A stretch of DNA of 64,000 nt. It comes from Choanephora cucurbitarum (Eukaryota > Mucoromycota > Mucoromycetes > Mucorales > Choanephoraceae). Location: the NCBI GenBank assembly GCA_025331435.1, contig JAIWNI010000077.1, positions 62,001 to 126,000 on the forward strand, written 5' to 3'. Positions 11,800 through 22,307 of the stretch are shown piece after piece. The notes below the pieces were generated by a model, which saw nothing but the letters and a program-made list of their open reading frames with translations, had not been told where the DNA came from and made no database searches. The translations under genes were made by a program, and so were the position numbers. How positions within the stretch are numbered: position 1 is the first letter of the stretch; every line of letters begins with the position of its first letter.

Positions 11800-12463
11800 C
11801 ACATGGCTTAGTGTGTGAATAGCCTTTGTATGTTTCAAAATCAATAAAATAATAATAATTTCACTACAAAATTGACAGGTCCCAAAATTCAAACTTTAAC
11901 ATCATGCATTAAAAAAGAGTTCTTCGGGAAATAGAGAGAGAGATGAAGAAAGTGATATTGAACCAACAACATTGTTAAGTGTCTTGCTTAGAAAAGAGAA
12001 AAAAAAAAGAGAGAGAAAAAACTTCCGATTCAAGGTAGCAATAAGTTAGACGCCATGTTTGACAACATGGGAGGGTTTTTTATTTTATTGATTGTTAAAC
12101 ACTAAAAAAGAATCTTGTCAATATCAATCGTAAAAAATGATAATGTCATTACGTAGATGACAATGCTCTTTTTTAATTCGGGACTTATACATCTTGTTCA
12201 ATAGTCAAACTAGCAAGTTACTATAAAAAAGTCTCGGGCAAATATAATTCGACGACCTGGTTTTGGCCCTAGAAAACATGTAAAACCCTGAAAGGAACAT
12301 CTTTTTTTTTCTTTTTTTTTTCTTTTCTCACTTTCTCACTTTCTTACATCCCCTTTAATAACACTTACTCTTTTCTTTGTGTGTGTGTGTGTATATAGTG
12401 TTGTACCTTTAATAGAAAAAAAAAGTTATCTGTCAATCGTATTTAATCTCCAATTAAATAATA
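11800..12463. other. Intergenic stretch with a small hairpin and simple repeats
   Basis: Contains kinase 3' UTR (AATAAAATAATAAT near 11842), a perfect 7-bp stem with a 4-base loop (CCATGTT-TGAC-AACATGG, 12053-12070) followed by a T run, pyrimidine tracts (12300-12350), the sequence CATCCCCTTT near 12350 (a CCCCT stress-element core) and a GT repeat at 12378-12392. These last items lie in the probable promoter of the zinc-finger gene. Confidence 0.4.
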
Positions 12464-13613
12464 ATGATCAACATGAATACAGGCACTGAATCTTTACACC
12501 ATTTCCAACCTATCTCGAAAAAGGATGATCCTGACTATGAAGACCATAAGGCCGAGTTATCCCGACACCAAGGAAAATCAAAAGTGTTTCAATGCACAGG
12601 TTATGGTGATTGTAAAATGGTGTTTACTCGAAGTGAACATTTGGCTCGACATATGAGGTAAAAAAATACGTTCTTTCGTCATAGAGGAATCATTGTTGTA
12701 TTGAATTATATCATTTCCAAATTAGAAAACATACAGGCGAGGTAAATCACCATTCACTACACTCCTATAGTGTCACTCATTTATTGTCTGATAGAAACCA
12801 TTTCAATGTGTTGTACCAGGATGTGACCGTATGTTTAGCCGATTTGACAACATGATGCAACATACACAGACACACAATAAATCTCGAAATGGCCCTCGAA
12901 GAAACAACAAGCCCAAGACAGCCAAACGTGGCCATAAAAAGAGCACAAGACGATCCAGTATGATGGATTATGAAGATTATGTGCTGCCCTCCCCTCCTCC
13001 TTCACGCAGAGGATCTTCTCATCATATTATCAAAGAACATCAGATTATCATGCCTAATCCCAAATATGTTGAACTGGATGAAGATGATCTGGACGATATC
13101 TCCTCTTGTTCTTCTGCTGGTGGTTACTATCAACCAATCAACCTCTATTATCCTCCTATCTATCCACAGCGACATGCATCTGATTCTCCTACCCTATCAG
13201 ATACTCTGTCTATTCATGATTATTTTCCTACACCTTCTAGACGCCGTTCTGCACCTCAAGTACGTTATCAGCCCTACCCTTATCCAGTCAAAGAAGAACA
13301 ACAAGAGATAGCGTTCATTCCACGTCGTAACTCAGTCTTGTCTGAATTGGCTACCTATCTAGTAGATCATCCAGATCAATCACCAGAGAACTTCATTCGC
13401 CACAAGACCATGCCTACCACTCGACGTCTGTCTGTTCAGGATCTTGCTAACCCTATTGAACAGCTAGAAGAGGCCAGCAGTAGTATGAGTACGAGTACAA
13501 GCAACAGTAGTATCAGTAGTCTAGATGAGGATGATGGTGTTGATCTAACTGAAGATGAATTTCAAGCTATTCAGGGCTTTGGAAAATTCTTTAGAGCAGC
13601 CATTACCTTGTAA
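12464..13613 (+). CDS. Two-finger C2H2 transcription factor, Msn2/Usv1-like
   Basis: Three exons, 12464-12657, 12726-12741 (only 16 nt) and 12795-13613; 342 residues. Two tandem C2H2 fingers lie near the N-terminus (residues about 45-100): finger 1 CTGYGDC...[12 protein letters not shown] and finger 2 CVVPGC...[12 protein letters not shown], joined by the canonical HTGEKPF linker, most of which is encoded by the 16-nt exon. The recognition helices RSEHLARH and RFDNMMQH resemble Msn2/Msn4, Usv1 and Com2, which bind AGGGG/CCCCT stress-response elements; this specificity is inferred. After the fingers come a basic region ([17 protein letters not shown], likely nuclear localisation) and a long disordered Ser/Pro/Tyr-rich part with acidic runs ([22 protein letters not shown]), plausible activation segments. 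Probably a nuclear stress or morphogenesis regulator. Confidence 0.88.
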
Positions 13614-13760
13614 CAAATAATACATATAAAAACTGTACATAAATCATAGACATAGTAGGTATCATACCTGTTATTTGAGGTTACCTAAGTTGTCTCCTTA
13701 AAAAAATAAAATTAAAAAAAAAAGTGGATTTCAACGTCTTTTATCTCTATTTCTATCAAT

Positions 13761-14471
13761 ATGAAGTTATTTCATAAAAAGGCTTCCAATATCTCCTTGA
13801 CAGATGAAAATGAACTCAAGAAGATCTATCTCTCTGTCTTTGAGCCTTATGGACTCAAAAAGAAATTGGACGGTAACACACTCTCGTACATGATGAGCCT
13901 ATTTGAAGAAAAGACAAAACCACTTGGCTATCCTCTGCCTATCAAGGCCAATGGTGCTATTGTTGTCCATCGACCCAATGATATTCATGACTCATTTGAA
14001 GACATGGATGATATCTTACTGACAGATCCTCTGGTACATGAAGAAACCAGCCAACTCCGTCAACAGATTCTGATGGAAAGAGAACAGACTGAGAAATACA
14101 GAATCACGACTGAGCGATACCAACAGGAACTTGCCTGTGCAGAACAGACAATACGTCAATTAAAGAGAACGACCGATCGATTTGAAAAGCTGATTTCCTT
14201 TCGTGATCCCAAACTACAGTATGTTCGCCATTCAAGACGCCAATCGACTGGTTCTAGTCTCTATCATGCTATCAGGGGATCCAATACGATGGCTGATACT
14301 TATGAACGTAAGCTTCAGATTCTCTTAAATGAGATTGAAGCCATGGAACAGCAAGAAATGGTGTTGATTAAACAATTGGCACAAAAGTCCAATGAATGTG
14401 ATCGGTTGTACACTCAAATGAGTTACAAAGATGATATGATTCGACAATTAGCCTATAATTTACACAAATAA
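13761..14471 (+). CDS. Hypothetical coiled-coil protein, 236 residues
   Basis: Single exon. Begins MKLFHKKASNISLTDENELK after a pyrimidine-rich leader and ends at a TAA at 14469-14471. The first 90 residues form a probable globular region (IYLSVFEPYGLKKKLDG, SLFEEKTKPLGYPLPI). Residues about 95-150 (ETSQLRQQILMEREQTEKYR onwards) and 180-230 (RKLQILLNEIEAMEQQEMVL) are strongly heptad-like with Leu, Gln and Glu, so coiled coils are likely. A Ser/Arg-rich linker (RHSRRQSTGSS) contains possible kinase sites. I do not recognise a family; it might be an adaptor or cytoskeletal factor. The next gene, the NUDT19-like hydrolase, is on the same strand and begins 112 bp downstream. Confidence 0.78.
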   Translation: MKLFHKKASNISLTDENELKKIYLSVFEPYGLKKKLDGNTLSYMMSLFEEKTKPLGYPLPIKANGAIVVHRPNDIHDSFEDMDDILLTDPLVHEETSQLRQQILMEREQTEKYRITTERYQQELACAEQTIRQLKRTTDRFEKLISFRDPKLQYVRHSRRQSTGSSLYHAIRGSNTMADTYERKLQILLNEIEAMEQQEMVLIKQLAQKSNECDRLYTQMSYKDDMIRQLAYNLHK

Positions 14472-14582
14472 ATTATCTCTTTTTTTTTTACTCCTTTTTT
14501 TTTTCATGACTTGTAAGTAGATAAAACTGGTTTAAACTAGAGTCTAACAAACAAACAAAAAGTGTTGAAGCGTTCCTTTAGT

Positions 14583-15616
14583 ATGATGGATAAGGCTTTG
14601 ATTAGACCTTCTGCTTCTTTGATTGTAGCTGCTCCTATACCTAAAGATAAAATAGGCAATGGTAGTAATTACCGTATTTTAATGATGAAAAGGTAAAAAA
14701 AGAAAAAAAGTATATCTGATCATCACTCAACAAGATAGACCATAGAAATGCCAAAAGTAGCTTTGTTCATGCCCATGTTTATCCTGGAGGTGTTGTGGAT
14801 AAAGCAGATCATTATTCACTTTGGACACATCTAGGGCATGAAGAGTAAATAGAATGTACTGTGGGAAAAAAATTAAGTCATTGATCTGTTTTTTATGATA
14901 GAGGCCATCTATTGACAAGTAAAATCTGTGCTATCAGAGAGACATTTGAAGAATCTGGCTTATTGTTGACCACACCCCCACTCACGACAGTTAATTTGGA
15001 GGAATGGAAACAAAGGATCCATCAGGATGCCTCTCAGTTCAAAGTCTTGTGTGACACGTTTGATGTGCGTCCAGCTGTCGAGAGATTGATTCCCTTCTCA
15101 AACTGGATCACACCCATCGCAGAAAAGAAGCGATACAACACACTCTTCTTCTTGACTGTGTTGGAAGAGTTTGGGACAAAGAGAGAACAAGAGGCAGCCT
15201 TGAGTTCAGTGGTGGCTGATGGTAAGGAAACTGTCTTGTTTGAATGGCTTCAGCCTGAAGAAGCCCTCCAGAAGCATCAAGAAGGAAAGGTCGTGATGAT
15301 TCCTCCACAATGGTATTCACTTTCCCTGATGAAACAGATAGCTGATTATCGTCAATTGGGAGAGGCAGGCATAGGCAGTTTTAGGACACGATCCAATGAG
15401 ATCATCAAGATATTACCTCAGGCACAATTATGGAGTGATAAAGAAGGTTATGATCGATTTTTGGCCTATCCTGGAGATGAACTCTATCAATCTTCTGAAT
15501 ATACCAGTAAAGCAGGAGATAGACATCGACTCTATTTCAAGGGTCGTATGGAGCAATTTTACCTCGAAAAGAATATTGATATAGCCAATATCATACATCC
15601 TATCTCAAGCTTATAA
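14583..15616 (+). CDS. NUDT19: Nudix hydrolase, NUDT19-like
   Basis: Three exons (14583-14692, 14746-14844, 14902-15616), 307 residues. N-terminal PSASLIVAAPIPKD and ILMMKRNAKSSFVHAHVYPG followed by GGVVDKAD and the Nudix helix ICAIRETFEESGLLL (REx2EExG core) match animal and fungal NUDT19-type enzymes, which hydrolyse CoA and acyl-CoA (releasing 3',5'-ADP and phosphopantetheine species). The spacing between GG and the REx2EE helix is longer than in small Nudix proteins, a feature of this subfamily. The C-terminus ends SSL, which is at best a weak PTS1-like tripeptide, so peroxisomal location is possible but unproven. Start chosen at the first of two adjacent ATGs (14583, 14586). Confidence 0.87.
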
Positions 15617-15740
15617 ATCATCATTTTATTGAAGGAATCTATACAAAAAAATATTGGGGGGGGGGATATGAATGTAATAAAATCATTACATTAAGTATGT
15701 ATATGTATATATATAAATTAGGTGAAATAGAGAGAGAGAA

Positions 15741-16524
15741 TTAATCTACCTTTGCCAGGGCAATAAACTCTTGAAGTGAAGAATGAGGATTAACTGCACT
15801 TTCGAGATCATTGATCAAGGCAGTGGGTTCCTTTAGTTTCTTATGAACAACATAAGCATTCGATGACATGTTGTTCTGGACAATATAATGGTTGAAATGG
15901 CCTAAAATACCATTGACATGATCTTGAGTTGTTCTGAACAAAGGTGGTAAATCCTGCATGACAATGGTGCGTATGATCTGCTTAAGATGGTTTTCAATGT
16001 ATTGATCTACTTGGTATATAATCTTTGGTGATTGGCTGATGATACATGTGCTTGTCAGATAATTTCCATTTTGGACTGGACAGTGCTCTCTTGTGATACT
16101 TTCGATATGACTGGATAGAAATGATCTATCGATGACAGCTGCGCGTGTGTTCCAGATGTTAGGCAGAGAATCCTCTACAAAGGCTATAGAAGAATAAGTG
16201 ATCGGAGTCTTATTTCTGCCTTATTGCTTACTTACATCCAACAGCACCTTGAAGTTGTCCTTTCAAGAGTTCAATGTCCACTACAAAATCATCTTTGGGA
16301 CTCAGTGGTTCTATCGTAACCTGAATCAGATCTTGAAGGTGATAGGATATTCGCTTTGTTAGGTTGGATAGAGTGCCATCCAGATGTTCGAATATTAAGT
16401 GAGTTGAATAGAGTTGTGAATAATGTTGCATGTCAATCAAATAGGGTTTATTGTAGATGGCTGGTAATGCACTTGTAGTGGATAAAAATACCATGCTTAG
16501 GAGACAACATAGGATCGACTTCAT
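15741..16524 (-). CDS. Secreted protein of unknown function, 243 residues
   Basis: Two exons on the minus strand, 16524-16236 and 16183-15741, joined at a GTAAGT donor. The N-terminus MKSILCCLLSMVFLSTTSA is a clear signal peptide with probable cleavage after a Ser-Ala pair. The mature part has few cysteines (one GCxxx-free segment with EHCPVQ and STCIIS) and is predicted mostly helical, with NLTKRISYHLQDLIQ, YQVDQYIENHLKQII and TQDHVNGILGHFNHYIVQ. There is no transmembrane segment or GPI signal at the C-terminus (FIALAKVD). No domain recognised. It is convergent with the NUDT19-like gene, about 125 bp apart. Could be an extracellular or vacuolar protein; the family is unknown to me. Confidence 0.8.
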
Positions 16525-17486
16525 CTACACCCTTTTTTTTTTATAAAAAGAAATAAAGAAGGAAAGAGAAATATTAAAAAATTTCTTTGGATTCTTTTTT
16601 TAAAATTAAACAAAGATTCAATATCCGCAAAAAAATAGAGTGAAAAATAGCTCTTTTGCTCTCTCTCTCTCCCTTCTCTTTAGTTTAATTATCTTTTTAT
16701 TAATTTAACTTGCCTTTTTAGAGTGATAGAGGTCAATATGATGTGTGTATCTAGATGTGCTGTTGGTTACCAGGTAACAACATCACAGTGGTAAGCGGGT
16801 ATTTAAAGTGGTAAAAATAGCAAGTAAATACATTCTCGCCCTTTTTGTTTCTACTTGTATGCAATACAAAACTGAAAGGGTGAATCATTCCTATAAAGGT
16901 AATGTAAGGTTTTAAGCAGACAATTAGATAAGCTATTGTATTTGTATGAAACACAATTTGAACGCGACTTGTACATAGAGTCCTTTCCCCCCTTCTTCTT
17001 CTATCCAGAAAATCATGATTCGTAACTATAGTATTTGTCTATACTATGTTGTCTAAAGAAACCCTTTGGTTTACCCTCTCTCTCTCATATTATACTGAAA
17101 CACTCTCATCGTTTTTGCTTCTACTACAGATTAAGAAGGACATCTCATTCTTGGGTTCGTTTTAGTACGGTTTTGTATGAACAAACCCTGATCTAGTTGG
17201 AGTATCCTTGAAAAAAAAAAAAAAGACCGAGAATGAGTGCAACGTTACAGTCGTCTAAACGGAATCCTATTTTCTGTAGATTCTATTGAATTTATTGACC
17301 ATTTGTTAAGAGTTGTTTTGTTTGGTCGATCTTCAACCTTATATTTCTGTACTGAAAAACTTTAAATTTCACTTAAACATGACGCGACTTTCATGTGGTT
17401 TATATAAAGAGCGATATGAAAAAATAGATTCTTTCTCTCTTGCTTTTTTTTTTGGTTTTTTATTTATTATTTAATAATTAAAAAGC
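16525..17486. other. Intergenic stretch, 960 bp
   Basis: AT-rich spacer between the start of the secreted orphan (minus) and the 3' end of IDH2 (minus). It has a CT run near 16659-16680, a possible plus-strand TATA-like sequence (TTATATAAAG near 17400) with no gene behind it, and poly-T and poly-A tracts. No gene, repeat or RNA is evident. Confidence 0.4.
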
Positions 17487-19149
17487 TTAGAATTTCAAGT
17501 TCTATAAAACAAACAAAGATGAGCATTGTGTTGTCAAATCATATTCATAGATGACTTACGGAAATAACGGCATTGGTGTATTCAGTGTTGGTAGCACGAC
17601 CACCCAAATCAGCAGTCAAGTACTTGCCTTCAGCAAGGGTCTTGAAGACAGCTTGTTCAATGTTTTCAGCTTGAGAAGTAAGACGCATGTGTTTCAACAT
17701 CATGATACCCTTTTTTTTTTTGTAAAGATCAGTAAACAGATTGGATCATTCACTTAATTTACTTACAGAAAGAAGAAGGGCAGTAGGGTTAGCCTTATCT
17801 TGACCCTAATGTTAAATCATGTCAGTAAAGACTCTTTTCTTGCTTCATTCCACTTACAGCAATATCAGGAGCAGTACCGTGAACAGCTTCAAAGATGGAA
17901 GCATCACGACCAATGTTACCAGAAGGTGTCAAACCAAGACCACCGATCAAACCAGCACTCATGTCAGACAAGATATCACCGTACAAGTTAGGCATGACCA
18001 TGACGGTATCAGCATAGAGGGAAGGATCAGCAGTGATCTATCCCATATCACTTAGTTTTCTTTTTTTACTTTCTCTCTCTCTCTCTTTCTATTTTTTTAC
18101 TCTAACTATTACTTACGTGAAGACAAGCACGATCCAAGAGGACATCATCAAACTTAATGTTGGGGAATTCTTTGGCAACTTGCTTACAGGCATCCAAGAA
18201 GAGACCATCAGCCAACTTCCTATAATTTAGAAAAAAAAAAGGAATAAGACAAGAAGACTCGATAAAAAAAAGGGGGACTATTACATGATGTTAGCCTTGT
18301 GAACAGCAGTGACACGGTCACGACCAACAGATTCAGCATAAGTGAAGGCATAACGAGCAACACGTTCAGAAGCTTCCTTGGTGATCAACTTGATAGATTG
18401 AACAACACCGTCAACAACCTACAGATATGTCAATACCATAGCCCTGTCACCAGAATGTTAAACTTACTTCGTGTTCAATACCAGAGTATTCACCTTCAGT
18501 GTTTTCACGAATGAGAACGGTATCGACATTTTCATAAGGAGTCTTGTAGCCAGCAACAGAACGACAGGGACGAACGTTAGCATACAAGTTGAAGGTACGA
18601 CGAAGAGTCAAGTTGAGAGAGACGTGACCCTTACCGATAGGGGTGGCAAGAGGACCCTTGAGGGCAACAGTACTAGTGCGGACACTAGCAATGGCTTCGT
18701 CGGGGATAGCAGTCTTACCATCCTTGATGATAGGAGTGACATCAACTTCTTCCCATTCAATAGGTGTCTTGGCAGCAGCAAAGATATCCTTGACAGAACG
18801 AGAGATTTCGGGACCAATACCATCACCGGGAATCAAGGTGACAAGGTAGTTACCCTTTTATAAGACAAAAAAAAATTTTTTTTTTCATGGTTATTGCGTT
18901 GCATTATTTTCTCCCCCAAAATACACTTGTTGGATGAACTTACATTGCTGTTCTTTTGAGCATTGAAGGCTTGTGTGATACTGGGTGTGGCAGTAGTGAT
19001 AGCACGAACAGAGTTGGACTAAAAAAATATATAGAGTGTTTGGATAAGTGATAAGGACAGATAAACATCTTTAGCACTGTGTAGTCTACCTTAACAGAAG
19101 CCCAAGCACTAGCCTTAAGTGCAGCAGAAGAAGTGCGAGACAAGAACAT
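17487..19149 (-). CDS. IDH2: Isocitrate dehydrogenase [NAD], catalytic (IDH2-type) subunit, mitochondrial
   Basis: Oxidative decarboxylation of isocitrate to 2-oxoglutarate in the TCA cycle, as part of an IDH1/IDH2 hetero-octamer in the mitochondrial matrix. Nine exons on the minus strand: 19149-19090, 19018-18944, 18854-18468, 18418-18285, 18219-18117, 18037-17858, 17805-17767, 17709-17560 and a 15-nt last exon 17501-17487; 380 residues. The presequence [20 protein letters not shown] is Arg/Ser/Ala-rich. Family blocks: [84 protein letters not shown] and [37 protein letters not shown] and the [11 protein letters not shown] pattern follow the yeast Idh2 catalytic rather than the Idh1 regulatory subunit. 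Exon G is only 39 nt. Confidence 0.95.
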
Positions 19150-20036
19150 ATTTAAATATTGAGAAAAAAAAAAGAGGGAAGAAGAGGGTTAAAAAAACGG
19201 GAGTTCGAAAAAAAATTATTATAAAGTTCTCTTAGTCGGTAAAAAAAAAAAAAAGCGGGGGTCTGTTGAAAGAACCATCCAGGGCCAAACAGTTTTAACA
19301 CAATTAAAATTTTACCGTTGTAACTCGAAAGTTTCAATTTCCTCTAAAAGCTAAAAAAAAAAAGTGCGTATGCTGACAACACGTCTGCTTCTTTTTTTGT
19401 TGAACTTGATGAGAGCACAACATTGCTTGTTGTCTGATCATAAAAAAAAAGGCTTTTCTAACCCGTTGTTTCTATTGAGTTAATGTAGGTTCAAATGCGT
19501 CATCTGTTAACTCCGCTCATAATGTCGGATAATCGTATTGGAGAGTGATTTTGACATTCAATTATGCGTGAATTCAAATTGATTTGTTTTTAGTCATTGA
19601 TAAACAACACTTTTTGTTATGCATGTCTCTAAGGATTTGTAACTCTGAGAGGACTGTACATTGAAATCATAAGGCATAGCTTATAGAATCAGCTTCTTGC
19701 TTTCTTTATCATACTACTCTACAGACAGTGAAACAAAGAGAGAGAGAGAGAGAGAGAGAACTTAAAAATATGGGTGAATAGGCTATGTATTTAAAACTGG
19801 ACTATTCAATTGATTGAGAGAAGAAGGTTCTTTTAAATCAAAGAGAAATGGCTTCTTTAATGAACTGTAGTCATGCTTGCTCAAATTAAAAAAAAATCGA
19901 AATATTTATATGAGACCCATAGAAAATGAACGCGAAATTAGAAATTGGCTTGTATGCTTATTTTAATGTGGAATATTATGAACAGAATTTAGAATTGAGA
20001 TGTACAAGTGTTGGTAAAAAAAAAGAAATAAATAAT
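19150..20036. other. Intergenic stretch between IDH2 and argininosuccinate synthase
   Basis: About 890 bp holding the IDH2 promoter (minus-strand transcription) and the 3' UTR of the synthase gene. Notable only for A/T tracts and a (GA)n microsatellite of about ten units at 19736-19759. No open frame of substance. Confidence 0.4.
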
Positions 20037-21390
20037 CTAGTTTTCAGGAGTCCACTTCTTGAGACGAATGGAGTGAATCTTGATGAAGCCATCAGCATCT
20101 TGAGGGTTATAACCACCTTGTTCATCCATAGAGGATTCTTGCATATCGTACAGCTTAGCACCAGCACCACGAGCAACACGACCTTCGACAATGGTGTTAC
20201 CCTTATAGAGCTTCAACTTGACATCACCAGTGACGTTACGTTGAGTGAAGGCAATTGACTTGCTCAAGAATTCACATTCGGGAGAGAAGTATTGACCGTT
20301 ATAGAGAGCACGACCATAGGGAATAGTGATGTTTTGATCACGGTGAGCACGCAATTGACCATCCAGAGTCAAACCTTCCAAGTCCAAGTGAGCGGTACGC
20401 AAGATGGTACCACCAGGGGTTTCGTAACAACCACGAGACTTGACACCGATGAAACGAGATTCGACAATATCGATACGGCCAATACCGTTACGACGAGCGA
20501 CTGTGTTGAGGTAGGTAAAGAGCTTGACGGGCTCGGTTTCTTCTTGGCCATCGTTGTGGTTGACGACCTTGACGGGAATACCTTGTTCGAAAGTGATGGT
20601 GATACGTTCAGGTGTGTTGGGAGCATCTTCAGGGTCCACTGTCAACTTCCACATGTCCTTGGGAGGAGTGATGTTGGGGTCTTCAAGGATACCGGCTTCA
20701 TAAGAGATGTGGAACAAGTTTTCATCGGTAGACCAAGGCTTGGCCTTTGTTTGAGCAACATGAATGTTCTTTTCAGCAGCATAGTCTAAAAGAGCACTAC
20801 GACCAGCAAAACGTTCAAAGAAGACTATGGGATGAATAAGTATCAAGTTCCTCTCTTTTTTTTTTCATGTATATTTACCAGGCAATCTCCAAGGAGCAAT
20901 GACTTGAATATCAGACTTCAAGGCATAATAAGCAAGTTCAAAACGAACTTGATCGTTACCCTTACCGGTACAACCGTGAGAGACAAATTGACAACCTTCA
21001 CGAGCAGCAATTTCAATTTGCTTACGGGCAATCACAGGACGAGCCAAAGAGGTACCCAAGAGGTAAACACTTTCATAGATAGCATTGGCTTGAATGGCAG
21101 GGAAGATTTGTTCCTTGACGAATTCTTCTTTGAGATCCTAAATAGAGACAACCCAAATAAATAAATAACTTTGTATACTCATCTGAATAGTTCATTCTTA
21201 CCTCAACAAATACTTTAGAAGCACCAACCTTCAAAGCCTTAGCCTTGATAGCTTCGAAATCTTCTTCTTGACCAACATCAGCAATGTAAGCCAAAGTTTC
21301 GTAACCTTGTTCAATCAACCAGGCCAAAATGACTGATGTGTCCAAACCACCAGAGTAAGCAAGAAGAACCTTTCCTTTGTCAGAAGCCAT
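20037..21390 (-). CDS. ARG1: Argininosuccinate synthase
   Basis: Condenses citrulline and aspartate with ATP to argininosuccinate, the penultimate step of arginine synthesis, in the cytosol. Three exons on the minus strand: 21390-21202, 21137-20879, 20824-20037; 411 residues, the normal length. The start [20 protein letters not shown] contains the ATP-pyrophosphatase P-loop SGGLDTS. Further conserved blocks are [61 protein letters not shown] and [15 protein letters not shown]. No targeting peptide, consistent with a cytosolic enzyme. The minus strand has a TATATATATAAA element about 65-78 bp upstream of the ATG (21456-21468), and a TGAGTCA heptamer lies about 380 bp upstream (21771-21777), the site type used by Gcn4/Cpc1 general amino acid control; see findings. 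Confidence 0.96.
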
Positions 21391-21455
21391 TGTTGTTTAT
21401 AATACGATTGTTATAGTGAGAGATAAGAAAAAAGAAAAAAAAGTTGTCAATTTGA

Positions 21456-21468
21456 TTTATATATATAT
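21456..21468 (-). promoter_or_regulatory. TATA-like element of the argininosuccinate synthase gene
   Basis: Minus-strand ATATATATATAAA, 66-78 bp upstream of the start codon at 21390, in a good position for a TATA box. Position and sequence only; AT-rich DNA makes chance matches common. Confidence 0.45.
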
Positions 21469-21770
21469 GCAGATTTTAAAGATCAGAAGAATGAACACCA
21501 ATTAAAATACCGAAAAAAAAGCCTGATAGACTAAAAAATTTGGTTTCTGATCCATGTCTTTACCAAAAAGAAAGTAGTTGAATGAACCATGACATTCTTT
21601 CTGTTGGTGGGAAGATGGTATGATCTCTTTATGTATATAAGCTTATAAAGAAAGCTACGTGACTAGTGCAAGTGTTGGCTATGACTCTAAACTGTCATCT
21701 CTAAGCTTATTTTAGAATGAGAGATTTGAGTGTCGGACTCTTATTTTTTATTGCTGTTTATGATGAACGA

Positions 21771-21777
21771 TGAGTCA
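21771..21777. promoter_or_regulatory. Candidate Gcn4/Cpc1-type site (TGAGTCA)
   Basis: Palindrome-like TGAGTCA about 380 bp upstream of the argininosuccinate synthase start. This is the consensus bound by Gcn4/CPC1 bZIP regulators that induce amino acid biosynthetic genes. Roughly eight such heptamers are expected by chance in 64 kb, so the assignment rests on context. Confidence 0.3.
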
Positions 21778-22210
21778 GGATTTCTAAACTAGTAAAATGA
21801 AATATTTCCCCGCTAAGGATTTTCTTATCTATGCAGTCCCTCCCACCCCATCCGCTAATAAAGACCAATCATAAAAAAGAAACAAGAACAACTAGCATAA
21901 GTAAAGTATGGATAAGAATGCTGTCTGATTTCAATTAGGCAGCTATGTTCACCAAAAGGGCTTGTTCTCCAAGTTATGATCTCAAGAAGGAAAGAACGTC
22001 TTAGCTTAACGTCTCTTTATTTTTATGATTATCTTGATCTTGAATGCAAGCCTTGATTCTCATTGGCTCGATTATTCTTGGTTATGGATCTCTCCCTCTT
22101 TCATTTATTTTTTTTTGTATGGATCTGATTAACAACGCCAACTTATTTCTCTTTGTTTTCTTTTGATGAGGTAGATACTGTAGTTGTTTGATATAGGAGT
22201 ATTTGATGGA

Positions 22211-22307
22211 AGAGTATGCTTGATATAAGAGTGTCATCTTCTAACTTGAAAATCGCTTCAAGCACCAAAGTATCATTCGATTCAAGAGTATGCTTAATAT
22301 AAAAGTG
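22211..22307 (+). repeat. Two copies of a 23-bp direct repeat
   Basis: AGAGTATGCTTGATATAAG-type sequence at 22211-22233 and AGAGTATGCTTAATATAAA-type at 22285-22307, start-to-start distance 74 bp. Two A/G differences. Origin unknown. Confidence 0.5.

Noticed and set aside
18471..18863. Plus-strand 130-residue frame opposite IDH2
   Set aside because: Shadow of the IDH2 third exon; the minus strand matches isocitrate dehydrogenase throughout.
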